Assembly: GCA_030536555.1 (NCBI GenBank)
Contig: JAUNPU010000007.1
Coordinates: 78,769 to 142,768, forward strand
Source: Eubacteriales bacterium
GTDB taxonomy: Bacteria > Bacillota > Clostridia > Lachnospirales > Lachnospiraceae
Direction of reading: 5' to 3'
DNA: 64,000 bases
In this document: positions 26,306 to 35,126 of the stretch, in pieces
Layout: every line of letters begins with the position of its first letter
Numbering within the stretch: the first letter of the stretch is position 1
Translations under genes and position numbers: made by a program
The notes under the pieces: generated by a model
Databases searched by the model: none
The model's input: the letters and a program-made list of their open reading frames with translations, nothing else
Told to the model about the DNA's origin: nothing

Positions 26306-27174
26306 ATGGAATATCAAACATTAGAAAAGACAGACACATTCTGTGTGTATCAGGCATTTAGACAGGCGTTTTCGGATTATCAGGTGCCGGTTGATATGCC
26401 ATATGAAGCCTTTGAGACGAATCTCAAAAGAAACGGTTATATGCCCAGTGTGTCGGTTGGTGCTTTTGAGCATGGAGAACTGACAGGCATCGTTTTAATG
26501 GTGTGCGGTATTGGAAGGGAGAAAAGACCATCTACGACCTTGGAACCGGAGTGATTCCCGCTTTCCGAAAAAGAGGAATTACAGGGAACATGCTGAACAT
26601 GGTACAGACCATATGCCGGGCTCATGGGATAGGCAGGTATCAGCTGGAAGTGATTCAGGATAATACGGCCGCCGTCTCTCTGTATAAAAAACAGGGCTTT
26701 CAGGTTATGCGCAGTCTGAATTGTTACATGACAGAAAGAAATGAAAGAAAACCTGACGGAAAACAGGATGAAAGCAGGCAGTGGCAGATAGTTCCTTCTG
26801 GAGCGCTTACACCGGAACAGTGGGAGTGCGTGAAAGGCTTTTGGGATTATGCGCCGTCATGGCAAAATTCCATGGATTCTGTATGCGCCATAGAGGATTC
26901 CTTTGCCTGTATTCTTGCTGAACGATCCGGAAAGCTGATCGGTTATGGAATGATAAACAAGGAAAACGGTGATATCGCTCAGCTGGCGGTAAAGCCAGAA
27001 TATCGCAGGCTGGGCGCAGCCACTGATATCATGCAGCATTTGCAGGAGCAAACAGGAAGTCCTGAGATAAAAATGATTAACGTAGACGAGAGAGATGAAA
27101 CCCTGAACCGGTTTCTGAAACAATCCGGATTCAGAGTGTTTGCGAAGCAGTACGAAATGGAGAAGGAGCTATGA
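26306..27174 (+). pseudogene. double GNAT acetyltransferase, frameshifted
   Basis: The first part (26306 to about 26497) reads MEYQTLEKTDTFCVYQAFRQ and continues to ELTGIVL. Then the frame is lost, and the continuation YWKGEKTIYDLGTGV lies in the +1 frame up to 27174. Adding one A in the TTTTAATGG run at 26493-26500 restores one protein of about 290 aa. The restored product has two GNAT-like halves (GVIPAFRKRGITGNM and VKPEYRRLGAATDIM acetyl-CoA loops). It may be a real one-base deletion, a phase-variable slip or a sequencing error. A separate second half could still be made from an internal start. Confidence 0.8.
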
Positions 27175-27187
27175 GAGGACTGACCGG

Positions 27188-27751
27188 ATGCAGTACACAA
27201 AAACGATTTTTCTGAAAAACAATGAGGAATGTCTGCTCCGGAATGCGGTTGGAGCAGACGCCGAAGAAATACACGACCTGTTCAATCTGACCCATGCACA
27301 GACCGATTTTTTGTGTACCTATCCGGATGAGAATTTGTTTGACACCTCGCAGGAACAAAAAATTTTAACAGAGAAGATAAGCAGCGGAAATGAGATTGAG
27401 CTCTGTGCTGTTGTCAACGGGCATATCGTAGGAACTGCCGGTATGAAACCTGTGGGGAAAAAGGATAAGGTCAAACATCGTGCGGAGTTTGGAATCAGCA
27501 TTGAAAAAAGCTGTTGGGGACTTGGAATTGGCAGGGCTTTATTGGCGTCCTGTATTGCGTGTGCCAGGAAAGCAGGATACAGTCAGCTTGAACTGAACGT
27601 AGTTGCTGAAAATGAAAGGGCAATCTCGTTGTATGAAAGCGCCGGATTTGTTGAATACGGCAGAAATCCAAGAGGTTTTCGTTCCCGCACAGCCGGGTTT
27701 CAGGAAGTCTTATCCATGAGATTAGAATTGGAAACAGATCCCCGGTGGTAA
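27188..27751 (+). CDS. GNAT family N-acetyltransferase (3' end altered by insertion)
   Basis: 187 aa from ATG 27188 (AGAGG about ten bases upstream). The GNAT core is complete: [18 protein letters not shown] is the acetyl-CoA loop, and [19 protein letters not shown] is the C-terminal signature. The last codons after LRLELE-type sequence (27734 on) belong to the tet leader: 24 bases ending at 27733 recur at 33230-33253, where they continue into different DNA. So the native C-terminus was probably a few residues different. Its stop codon lies inside the tet attenuator hairpin. Confidence 0.82.
   Translation: MQYTKTIFLKNNEECLLRNAVGADAEEIHDLFNLTHAQTDFLCTYPDENLFDTSQEQKILTEKISSGNEIELCAVVNGHIVGTAGMKPVGKKDKVKHRAEFGISIEKSCWGLGIGRALLASCIACARKAGYSQLELNVVAENERAISLYESAGFVEYGRNPRGFRSRTAGFQEVLSMRLELETDPRW
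27710..27733 (+). repeat. 24-bp direct repeat, left copy (GNAT 3' end)
   Basis: ttatccatgagattagaatt plus ggaa, identical to 33230-33253. The two copies bracket 5.5 kb that includes tet, fic and grpB-like genes. Confidence 0.85.
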
Positions 27752-27776
27752 CAGGATGTTACTGCCGGGGATTTTT
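27738..27776 (+). promoter_or_regulatory. tet transcription attenuator hairpin
   Basis: ATCCCCGGTGGTAAC pairs with GTTACTGCCGGGGAT and is followed by TTTTT. This is the terminator hairpin known from leaders of tet(M)-type genes. It starts only four bases after the duplicated 24-mer, so the usual longer leader and promoter of the resistance gene are missing. Confidence 0.8.
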
Positions 27777-27809
27777 GTGCCCTTTCGGGCTGTAAAGGAG
27801 GACAATCAC

Positions 27810-29729
27810 ATGAAAATCATTAACATTGGTATTCTTGCTCATGTAGACGCAGGGAAAACAACTTTAACGGAAAGCCTTTTATATGTCAGCGGAGCGATTG
27901 CACAGCAAGGCAGTGTGGATAAAGGAACAACAAGAACGGACACAATGGCTTTAGAACGCCAAAGGGGAATTACGATTCAGACAGCAGTTACTTCTTTTGC
28001 GTGGAATGATTATAAAATCAATATCGTGGACACTCCCGGTCATATGGACTTTCTGGCGGAGGTGTACCGCTCTTTAGCTGTACTTGACGGGGCAATTTTA
28101 GTTATTTCCGCCAAAGACGGCGTACAGGCACAAACAAGAATCTTATTTCATGCACTTCAGAAAATGAACATTCCGACCATTATTTTTATAAATAAAATCG
28201 ACCAAAACGGGATTGATCTGCAGGGGGTTTATCAAGACATTCGTGAAAAACTAACCGATGATATGATTGTGATGCAGGAGATTGCCCTGTCTCCCAAGAT
28301 CGCAATAACCGCTATTTCTGATGCAGAGAAATGGGATACGGTGGTTGCAGGGAATGATGGACTATTAGAGAACTATATCGCAGGGGATTTTTTGGATCCC
28401 CACGAATTAGAATGTGAAATGCGTCGGAGAACCAGACGCTGCTTGTTATATCCTGTTTATCATGGAAGTGCAAAGGGCAATATTGGAACAGAAAACCTGA
28501 TTAAAATAATGACAGAAACATTCTTCACAGAAACAGAAAACAGGTCATCTGAACTATGTGGGTATGTTTTTAAGGTTGAGCATACAGAGCAAAAGAAACG
28601 GCTGGTCTACCTGCGTCTGTATCGGGGAACACTGCGTTTGCGGGATACGCTCGAGCTGTCAAAAAAGAAAAAAGTAAAAATAACGGAAATGAGGATTCTT
28701 GCAAATGGAGAAATGATTCCGGCAGACCATGCCAGTCCGGGAGAAATTGTTATTTTAACAGATGATACTCTGGAACTGAACAGCGTTTTGGGAAATGAGA
28801 ACCTTTTGCCGCGAAAAGAACAGCTGGACAATCCGATTCCCCTGCTTCGGACAACGGTTGCACTTCAAAAGGCAGAGCAAAGAGAAAGGTTATTGAATGC
28901 GCTCACAGAAATCGCAGATACCGACCCGCTGCTGCACTTTGAAATTGATTCAGTTACCCATGAGATTATGTTGTCTTTTCTGGGAAAGGTGCAGTTGGAG
29001 ATTCTTTGCTCGCTTCTGGAAGAAACCTATCATCTGGAAGTAAACATGAACGAGCCTTCCGTTATTTATTTGGAAAGACCATTAAAAAAAGCAGAGGATA
29101 CCATTCATATTGAAGTGCCGCCCAACCCGTTTTGGGCTTCTGTCGGACTGGAGATTACGCCTCTTCCGATTGGGAGCGGAATCCAATATGAGAGCAAGGT
29201 TTCCCTTGGCTATCTGAACCAGAGCTTTCAAAATGCGGTTACGGAAGGGGTTCGGAACGGGTTGGAGCAGGGTCTGTATGGGTGGGAGGTTACGGACTGC
29301 AAAATCTGTTTTCGATATGGCGTTTATTATAGTCCGGTCAGCACTCCCGCAGATTTCCGGTTGCTCGCCCCGATTGTATTAGAGCAGGCGTTAAAAAAGG
29401 CAGGAACACAGCTTTTGGAGCCATATCTTTCCTTTACACTTTACGCACCGCAGGAATATCTTGCGAGGGCTTACCATGATGCGCCAAAATATCATGCAGT
29501 TATTGAACACACTTTACAGAAAAACGACGAGGTAATCTTAGCGGGAGTAATTCCTGCCCGCCATATCGGGGAATACCGAAGCGACTTGAATGACTATAAA
29601 AACGGGAGAAGCGTCTGCCTGACAGAAATAAAAGGGTATCAGGAAACGTTGGAAGAGCCGGTGGTCCAGCCTCGCCGTCCGAATGACCGGCTGGATAAGG
29701 TTCGGCATATGTTTCAGAAACTGTCCTGA
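27810..29729 (+). CDS. tet: tetracycline resistance ribosomal protection protein, Tet(M)/(O)/(W) group
   Basis: A GTPase related to EF-G that binds the ribosome and releases tetracycline. 639 aa, exactly the length of Tet(M), Tet(O) and Tet(W). G motifs: AHVDAGKTT (10-18), DTPGHMDF (74-81), NKID (128-131). The C-terminal [11 protein letters not shown] and [14 protein letters not shown] segments are family hallmarks. Compared with remembered Tet(W), Tet(O), Tet(M) and Tet(S) sequences it differs at many positions from each, so the class is left open. The ATG at 27810 with AAAGGAGG is used; an in-frame ATG at 27756 belongs to the leader. No truncation is seen. Confidence 0.93.
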   Translation: MKIINIGILAHVDAGKTTLTESLLYVSGAIAQQGSVDKGTTRTDTMALERQRGITIQTAVTSFAWNDYKINIVDTPGHMDFLAEVYRSLAVLDGAILVISAKDGVQAQTRILFHALQKMNIPTIIFINKIDQNGIDLQGVYQDIREKLTDDMIVMQEIALSPKIAITAISDAEKWDTVVAGNDGLLENYIAGDFLDPHELECEMRRRTRRCLLYPVYHGSAKGNIGTENLIKIMTETFFTETENRSSELCGYVFKVEHTEQKKRLVYLRLYRGTLRLRDTLELSKKKKVKITEMRILANGEMIPADHASPGEIVILTDDTLELNSVLGNENLLPRKEQLDNPIPLLRTTVALQKAEQRERLLNALTEIADTDPLLHFEIDSVTHEIMLSFLGKVQLEILCSLLEETYHLEVNMNEPSVIYLERPLKKAEDTIHIEVPPNPFWASVGLEITPLPIGSGIQYESKVSLGYLNQSFQNAVTEGVRNGLEQGLYGWEVTDCKICFRYGVYYSPVSTPADFRLLAPIVLEQALKKAGTQLLEPYLSFTLYAPQEYLARAYHDAPKYHAVIEHTLQKNDEVILAGVIPARHIGEYRSDLNDYKNGRSVCLTEIKGYQETLEEPVVQPRRPNDRLDKVRHMFQKLS

Positions 29730-29923
29730 TTCTGCCGTTTGCAGGAATCTACGCAGCACATGGAGGGATGCGTCTGTTTCTGGCGGTTGGGACTTTTTGT
29801 TTTAGCCGGAGAAATGGGTGCAGAAAAAGCAGCAAACCTTTTTCGGATTTACTGCTTCTCTGTGCCGCTGTAATGGGCGGCGGGGATTCCGTTGTATTTT
29901 CTTATTTTGGTTTGACAAACTGG
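29445..29923 (+). repeat. direct repeat R1, left copy (tet 3' end plus tail)
   Basis: 479 bases covering the last 285 bases of tet and a 194-base tail, repeated at 31487-31964. The tet part encodes the same residues in both copies; the tail has about eight differences, including one base deleted. It brackets the small membrane protein and fic genes. Confidence 0.9.
29732..29816 (+). pseudogene. internal fragment of a dedA gene
   Basis: ATTCTGCCGTTTGCAGGAAT and the following 65 bases match the interior of the intact dedA gene at 33466-33550 with few changes, joined directly behind the tet stop codon. There is no start and no continuation. Confidence 0.75.
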
Positions 29924-29948
29924 AAGTTGTCTATCCAACAACTAAATA

Positions 29949-30272
29949 TTAAAAACAAATCAATAAACAAATTATATGAAGAATTGCCATAATAAATGGT
30001 CCAACTGTTTTCATACAATCTTTAAGGTATATTCCTATAATGCCATCTATGATTTGTATAATTAACATTGAATTTGTGAGAATGAATAAAAACATATCCG
30101 AACGCCAAAAAAATGGAATTACTGATATAAATACAATGCCTATACACCTTGCGAACATATATAAAGCATTTGCTTTCTCCTGCTTTTCAGCTTTGTTAAT
30201 TGCAAATAGAGAAAAAGCCAAACCGCCCAAAGCACTTAACGAAGTTATACAAGTCGTTATATAATATGCCAT
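29949..30272 (-). CDS. small membrane protein, unknown
   Basis: 107 aa with three to four hydrophobic segments (about 1-25, 40-56, 62-82, 88-106) and no recognised family. AT-rich. The start ATG at 30272 has GGGAG eight bases upstream, supporting real translation. It lies behind fic on the same strand (41 bases apart), inside the segment bracketed by repeat R1, so it travelled with fic. It could be a partner or immunity protein, but nothing in the sequence shows it. Confidence 0.6.
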   Translation of the reverse strand: MAYYITTCITSLSALGGLAFSLFAINKAEKQEKANALYMFARCIGIVFISVIPFFWRSDMFLFILTNSMLIIQIIDGIIGIYLKDCMKTVGPFIMAILHIICLLICF

Positions 30273-30312
30273 TTTTTATCTCCCAACTTCTTATTTACCA
30301 GACGAAACACAA

Positions 30313-31374
30313 TTACTCTAAAGAATCCCTCCGCACATAAAATGTTCCTCTTCCGGAACCGCATTTTACTATCACATCTTCTTTTGTTAATTTGTTAAGT
30401 GCATTCAGCACCGCTGAGCGGCTGCCGCTTGGACATGCTGCGATTACCTCAGCGCCGGTAAATTTGCCAACCTTTTCTGTAACATAGGTTTTTACAATGT
30501 CATATATCGTGCTCCGGCTGCCTCCAGACACTAATCCAACCCGTTCTTCAAATTCTTTATAGCAGGCGAGAATTACCTGCAACATATATTTTATGAACGG
30601 TGTCGAGTCATTTTCTTCCTCATGCCAGCCCTGGTCGATTCTCTCCAGAACATCGTAATAGGCATCTTTTGTTTTCTCAATCTGTTTCTCAACACTGATA
30701 TACTTCCCAACCTCATATCCATTCTGGTACAGAAGCAATAGCGTTAATAATCTGCTCATTCTTCCATTCCCATCATTAAACGGGTGAATGCAAAGAAAAT
30801 CACAAATAAATGCTGGAATCAGGATCAACGGATCAACGGTCTCCATCGCCAGTGCTCTCCGGTAGCTCTCACAGATTGCCTCAATCGCCGGTTCCGTTTC
30901 ATACGGTGCCAGCGGAACAAACCTTGTTACCACCGTCCCATCTGCCTTTGTTTCATTGATATAGTTCTGCGTGTTCTTAAATCTCCCGCCATACGTCAGC
31001 CCGGCATGTTTTAACAGGTCACGATGCAGCTGCAAAATATACGCCGTTCTGATTGGAATAAAATCATGGCTTTCATGGATGGTATTCAAAACATCCCGAT
31101 AGCCGACAATCTCACTCTCATCACGGGTTCTGGGGGTTGTTTTCTCATCCATAAGCTGTTTAATTCGTGTACCGGTTGTAACAATACCCTCAATTTTATT
31201 TGATGCCTCCGTACTCTGTACACGGGCAATCTCTATCAGGCGCTCTAATTCCACAGGCTTCTGTCTTGAATATAATTCCTGACGTCCCTTGCATTCATGG
31301 ATTTTCGCAATATAGGATACGGTTTCCCCATCCCACATTTTATCTGCAAGTTTTGTATAATCAAACGTTCTCAT
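30313..31374 (-). CDS. Fic family protein (class II, self-inhibited AMPylase type)
   Basis: 353 aa. The catalytic loop [12 protein letters not shown] at residues 197-208 is a complete Fic motif, so transfer of AMP (or another nucleotide moiety) to a target hydroxyl is expected. An N-terminal SNKIEG at residues 58-63 fits the inhibitory (S/T)xxxE(G/N) helix of class II Fic proteins. The C-terminal 80 residues look like a winged-helix DNA-binding domain. The ATG at 31374 follows AGGGAG. The promoter region holds a 10-bp palindrome. The gene lies opposite to tet and is bracketed by the R1 repeats. Confidence 0.9.
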   Translation of the reverse strand: MRTFDYTKLADKMWDGETVSYIAKIHECKGRQELYSRQKPVELERLIEIARVQSTEASNKIEGIVTTGTRIKQLMDEKTTPRTRDESEIVGYRDVLNTIHESHDFIPIRTAYILQLHRDLLKHAGLTYGGRFKNTQNYINETKADGTVVTRFVPLAPYETEPAIEAICESYRRALAMETVDPLILIPAFICDFLCIHPFNDGNGRMSRLLTLLLLYQNGYEVGKYISVEKQIEKTKDAYYDVLERIDQGWHEEENDSTPFIKYMLQVILACYKEFEERVGLVSGGSRSTIYDIVKTYVTEKVGKFTGAEVIAACPSGSRSAVLNALNKLTKEDVIVKCGSGRGTFYVRRDSLE

Positions 31375-31415
31375 ATCTGCGATACTCCCTTACATTTTTC
31401 ATCCAGTCTTTTATT

Positions 31416-31450
31416 CTTTCGTCCATATTATACCCCATTCTGGACGAAAG
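31416..31450 (-). promoter_or_regulatory. fic promoter with 10-bp palindrome
   Basis: On the minus strand, TTGAAT and TATAAT are separated by 18 bases upstream of fic. CTTTCGTCCA (31416-31425) and TGGACGAAAG (31441-31450) are perfect inverted arms on either side of the -10 box, a likely operator. Confidence 0.6.
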
Positions 31451-31486
31451 ATTCAAGTGGTGGACAATAATTTTAATATTATGCTT

Positions 31487-31964
31487 GCACCGCAGGAATA
31501 TCTTGCGAGGGCTTACCATGATGCGCCAAAATATCATGCAGTTATTGAACACACTTTACAGAAAAACGACGAGGTAATCTTAGCGGGAGTAATTCCTGCC
31601 CGCCATATCGGGGAATACCGAAGCGACTTGAATGACTATAAAAACGGGAGAAGCGTCTGCCTGACAGAAATAAAAGGGTATCAGGAAACGTTGGAAGAGC
31701 CGGTGGTCCAGCCTCGCCGTCCGAATGACCGGCTGGATAAGGTTCGGCATATGTTTCAGAAACTGTCCTGATTCTGCCGTTTGCTGGAATCTACGCAGCA
31801 CATGGAGGGATGAGGCTGTTTCTGGCGGTTGGGATTTTTTGTTTTAGCCGGAGAAATGGGCGCAAAAAAGCAGCAAACCTTTTTCAGATTTACTGCTTCT
31901 CTGTGCCGCGGTAATGGGCGGCGGGGATTCCGTTGTATTTTCTTATTTTAGTTTGACAAACTGG
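31487..31964 (+). repeat. direct repeat R1, right copy (tet 3' fragment, dead)
   Basis: Second copy of tet codons for its last 94 residues plus the stop and tail. No start codon in a ribosome-site context, so it is a pseudogene fragment. It is preceded directly by the fic promoter region. Confidence 0.9.
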
Positions 31965-31980
31965 GATTGATCTATATGCA

Positions 31981-32294
31981 CTAATAATCATAAACAATAA
32001 CCACACCATGTTTGAGTGAAAATTCTGCTGCCTGCCATAAAATAGAAAATGCGAATTTGGCTAAAGATTCTGTCTCATATGATTTGTTTATAACCACTTT
32101 TTCATACCCGGTTTCCCTATTATATGTTGCATCCGCAGGATAGCCTTCTGATGTGCTCCATGAAATAATGGTATCTCTATCCGCATTCCATTAGAAATCG
32201 TTATACCTTTGGCTTCAGCAAACTGTTGTGCTGCTGTTTTCCAATTATGAGTATAGTATCGTGCTAATGTTCCGGCATATATATCAAGTCCCAT
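31981..32294 (-). pseudogene. decayed small gene (MGLDIYAGT family)
   Basis: On the minus strand an N-terminal piece starts at 32294 (MGLDIYAGTLARYYTHNW). Its frame then runs to a premature stop near 32088. The other frame continues with TIISWSTSEGYPADATYN and ends WQAAEFSLKHGVVIVYDY at 31981. The pieces belong to one longer protein family that has lost a middle part and its frame here. The family's function is not known to me. Confidence 0.65.
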
Positions 32295-32459
32295 GTTTTT
32301 ATCCTCCCACAAAGTCCAAATTGTCTAATTCTTCCCTCACATTATAGTTCCATTTTCTAAGCAATGCAATGAAAAAGACTAACGTTCCGCAGGATGCCCA
32401 GAGCAACGATTCCTGACAAGGCGGAGGATTGGCTGGGCAAGTGGACAGTTCTCAGAATA

Positions 32460-33020
32460 CTACACAATATTATCTTTCATATGCTGAAAAATTTCGGCTA
32501 CTATTTCTGATTTAGCATCCGCATAATTCTGCATATATTTCCATGATTTTTCTGCTAAATTTCTTTTCACGGAAGCATATTGTTCTCTGTCTTTTTTGTG
32601 AGTCCTTAGTCGATTTCTAAAAGCTATCATTCTGTCCGCTTCAACACACCCTTTTGAAAACACATGGAGATTTACTTCCGGGGAAAATTTCTTCATCATT
32701 CGATGTTCATACCATTCCGGCTCTCTGATCTTCAAAACATAACCTGCCTTTTCCAAGGCCGGAACATACATAAATTCATCTTTGGAATCTGTCACAAGAA
32801 GCAAAATATCAAGTATTGGCTTTGCACACAATCCAGGTACAGACGTTGACCCAACATGTTCAATAGAAATAAAGTTCCCCTTCAATGCTTTACTTATTTT
32901 ATCTTGTTCTTTTTGAAATGACTCTGCCCACATATTACTATATTCACAAAGCGTCACTTTTTCCTGCAGTTCTTCCACCTTTCCAATCGTAACAGCTTTT
33001 AGGTATTCATCTGATGGCAT
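32460..33020 (-). CDS. GrpB family (UPF0157) nucleotidyltransferase-like protein
   Basis: 186 aa. Matches GrpB proteins by ISIEHVGSTSVPGLCAKPILDIL (GS...DxD nucleotidyltransferase pattern) and the closing part with FRNRLRTHKKDREQYASVKR. Biochemical role is not established; such genes are common in mobile and resistance regions. AT-rich. The ATG at 33020 is preceded by GGAAGGAG on the minus strand. It lies just inside the right copy of the 24-bp repeat. Confidence 0.85.
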   Translation of the reverse strand: MPSDEYLKAVTIGKVEELQEKVTLCEYSNMWAESFQKEQDKISKALKGNFISIEHVGSTSVPGLCAKPILDILLLVTDSKDEFMYVPALEKAGYVLKIREPEWYEHRMMKKFSPEVNLHVFSKGCVEADRMIAFRNRLRTHKKDREQYASVKRNLAEKSWKYMQNYADAKSEIVAEIFQHMKDNIV

Positions 33021-33229
33021 ATACTTCTCCTTCCCACAGCTTTTTACTCATCGCTCTTGCCTCCTGCAAATTCATGTTTGTAACTGTCTTCATTCTATCA
33101 TAGTTCGACACGAAAATCTATGCGTGGCGGTCAAATGGAAACTTAAAAATGTTCTCAATCAAATTCTGTTTTCCGTATAATCATTTTTTCATTGCTTTTC
33201 CCAACACATTGTATATTCATCTTCTCCCT

Positions 33230-33253
33230 TTATCCATGAGATTAGAATTGGAA
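33230..33253 (+). repeat. 24-bp direct repeat, right copy
   Basis: Identical to 27710-27733 (end of the GNAT gene). After it the sequence continues into the dedA leader, which is probably the original downstream neighbour of the GNAT gene. Confidence 0.85.
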
Positions 33254-33334
33254 CCCATCCTGATTCTTGCGCAATGCAAGCACTCCTTGCTGGTTATTGC
33301 AACCCATCCCTGATAAAATCAGGACCAGAAAGAT
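33251..33334 (+). repeat. leader repeat, copy 2 (before dedA)
   Basis: Resembles 25311-25400: CATCCTG, TTGCGCAATGCAAGC, then TAAAATC and CAGAAAG in the same order. TCCTGATT...AATCAGGA forms an additional inverted pair. Confidence 0.45.
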
Positions 33335-33355
33335 TGTGAAGGGATGGGAGAAACC

Positions 33356-33871
33356 ATGGATATATCAGCACTGAGCAGTTACTTTGAGCGTTATGGGGGA
33401 CTGGCGATTTTCCTTGTTGTACTTCTGGAATATATGAATCTTCCGGGATTTCCGGCAGGGATTATTCTGCCGTTTGCAGGAATCTACGCAGCACATGGAG
33501 GGATGAGTCTGTTTCTTGCGATTGGAATTTCTGTTTTAGCCGGAGAAGTCGGGAGCTGGATTCTGTATTTTCTGGGGATGTACGGTGGAAATGCTTTCCT
33601 GAACATGTACTTAAACCGGTTTCCCAAACACAGGCAGGCGATTGAGCGCACCTTTGATCTGATCCGGCGGAGCGGTTTTTATGGGATTTTCATCAGCAAG
33701 CTGATTCCGATGGTCAGAACCCTGATTTCCATTCCGGCAGGGGTATTAAAGATGGAGTTTGTGAAATATTCGATTGCTTCGTTTTTGGGGATAACGCTTT
33801 GGAATACCTTCTTCGTGGGAGCCGGATATATCATGGGAGAACCTGTTCTGAACATATTTACAAGGGGGTGA
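33356..33871 (+). CDS. DedA/SNARE-associated family membrane protein
   Basis: 171 aa, four to five hydrophobic segments. [15 protein letters not shown] and later GFYGIFISKLIPMVRTLISIPAG match the DedA family, whose members are now linked to lipid-carrier or phospholipid flipping. The start ATG at 33356 has GGGAG at 33346-33350; an in-frame ATG at 33344 overlaps that site. It is followed after four bases by a glycosyltransferase of the glycolipid type, which fits a joint membrane-lipid role. Parts of this gene occur as a dead fragment behind tet. Confidence 0.87.
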   Translation: MDISALSSYFERYGGLAIFLVVLLEYMNLPGFPAGIILPFAGIYAAHGGMSLFLAIGISVLAGEVGSWILYFLGMYGGNAFLNMYLNRFPKHRQAIERTFDLIRRSGFYGIFISKLIPMVRTLISIPAGVLKMEFVKYSIASFLGITLWNTFFVGAGYIMGEPVLNIFTRG

Positions 33872-33875
33872 AATC

Positions 33876-35126
33876 ATGCGGATTGCCATGATGACAAATA
33901 ACTACAAGCCATTTGTGGGCGGCGTTCCCATTTCGATTGAGCGGCTTGCTGACAGTCTGAGGGAGTTGGGGCATACGGTGTATGTCTTTGCACCGGATTA
34001 CAGGTCTCCGATGGAGGACGATGCAGATACCTTTCGCTTTCCGACGATGAAGCATAAAATCGCCGGAGCGATTCCGATTCCAAATTCGATTTACAGCTAT
34101 GTGAAGAAACGGATGTCAACACTTCATATTGATCTGATTCACGTTCATCATCCGTGGATCATTGGAAGTGTGGCAACACGGCTGGGAAAGGAATTGCATA
34201 TTCCGGTCGTGTTTACATACCACACCAGATATGAACAGTATCTGCACTATATGAAGCCCTTTGGATATTTGCAGAAGCAGGCAGGTCGGGGGAACCGGAT
34301 GGCATCATCCATCCTTGACTTTGCACAGCGGCAAATCCTGCAGCGCTATTTGAATCATTTCCTTGAAACCTGCGATATGGTTTTCGTCCCCACAAAGTCG
34401 ATGCAGGATTATCTGAAATCGTTCCACATCGATACGCCAATCAGCATTGCTCCCACCGGGCTGCCTCGTGCCTGCTTTGAATATCAGGTCGAAGCGGCTG
34501 ACATCCGGGAACGGTATTTGCAGGGAAAACAATATCTGTTCTGTACGGTTTCCAGATTGGCAAAAGAAAAAAATCTTCCTTTTCTGCTGCGGGGTGTTGC
34601 TGTTGTGAAAGAGAAGTTCGGAGATTGCTTCAATCTGCTTATTTTAGGAGAAGGGCCGGAGAAGGAAAATCTGATGGCGCTGTCCCGTGCTTTGAACATG
34701 GAGGAAAATGTATACTTCATCGGGGAAGTACCAAATCAGAACCTATCCGCCTATCACCAGGCCTGTGACCTGTTCTTGTTTTCATCAAAATCAGAGACCC
34801 AGGGAATTGTGCTTTTAGAGGCCATGGCAGCAGCGCTCCCGGTCTTTGCGATTCGCGCGACCGGAGTATCCGATGTGGTCGTTGATGGAGAAAATGGCGT
34901 ATTGTCGTCAGATTCCATAACGGAATGGGAGGAGAACATAATCGCAGCGCTGCAAAATCCTGCTGTACTTATGAAAATGAAACGCTCCGCCCGTGACACG
35001 GCGCTTATGTATGATGAAACGGTGATTGCTGCCCGGATTTTGGAGCGGTACGCAGGCTTGAAAAAGAGCTATGAGGCAGAACGTTGGAGGATGCTGCGAT
35101 TAAACAGAAAGAGTGTGGAATATTGA
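33876..35126 (+). CDS. GT4 glycosyltransferase, glucosyl-diacylglycerol synthase-like
   Basis: 416 aa. The start MRIAMMTNNYKPFVGGVPIS, the TYHTRYEQYLHYM block and the C-terminal ETQGIVLLEAMA (EX7E motif) are those of family 4 enzymes that glycosylate diacylglycerol or related lipids. No signal peptide; probably membrane-associated from the cytoplasm. AAGGGGGTG lies before the ATG. It forms a pair with dedA. The last about 400 bases are duplicated in diverged form at 39733-40130. Confidence 0.85.
   Translation: MRIAMMTNNYKPFVGGVPISIERLADSLRELGHTVYVFAPDYRSPMEDDADTFRFPTMKHKIAGAIPIPNSIYSYVKKRMSTLHIDLIHVHHPWIIGSVATRLGKELHIPVVFTYHTRYEQYLHYMKPFGYLQKQAGRGNRMASSILDFAQRQILQRYLNHFLETCDMVFVPTKSMQDYLKSFHIDTPISIAPTGLPRACFEYQVEAADIRERYLQGKQYLFCTVSRLAKEKNLPFLLRGVAVVKEKFGDCFNLLILGEGPEKENLMALSRALNMEENVYFIGEVPNQNLSAYHQACDLFLFSSKSETQGIVLLEAMAAALPVFAIRATGVSDVVVDGENGVLSSDSITEWEENIIAALQNPAVLMKMKRSARDTALMYDETVIAARILERYAGLKKSYEAERWRMLRLNRKSVEY
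34710..35107 (+). repeat. direct repeat R2, left copy (glycosyltransferase 3' end)
   Basis: 398 bases matching 39733-40130 without gaps at roughly 96 percent identity (counted by eye). Brackets the GntR-YgeY-AGCS segment. Confidence 0.88.

Larger units (their letters stand above)
33021..33355. other. gap between grpB-like gene and dedA
   Basis: No gene. It holds the right 24-bp repeat and the second leader repeat. The remainder, 33021-33229, shows nothing recognisable. Confidence 0.5.

Noticed and set aside
27756..27809. In-frame N-terminal extension of tet (MLLPGIF...)
   Set aside because: It lies in the attenuator and leader, and the known proteins of this group start at MKIINIG with AAAGGAGG before that ATG.
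31361..31552. Short open frame just upstream of and overlapping fic, a possible antitoxin
   Set aside because: It spans the promoter and operator palindrome and has no family features; the inhibitory motif is inside Fic itself.
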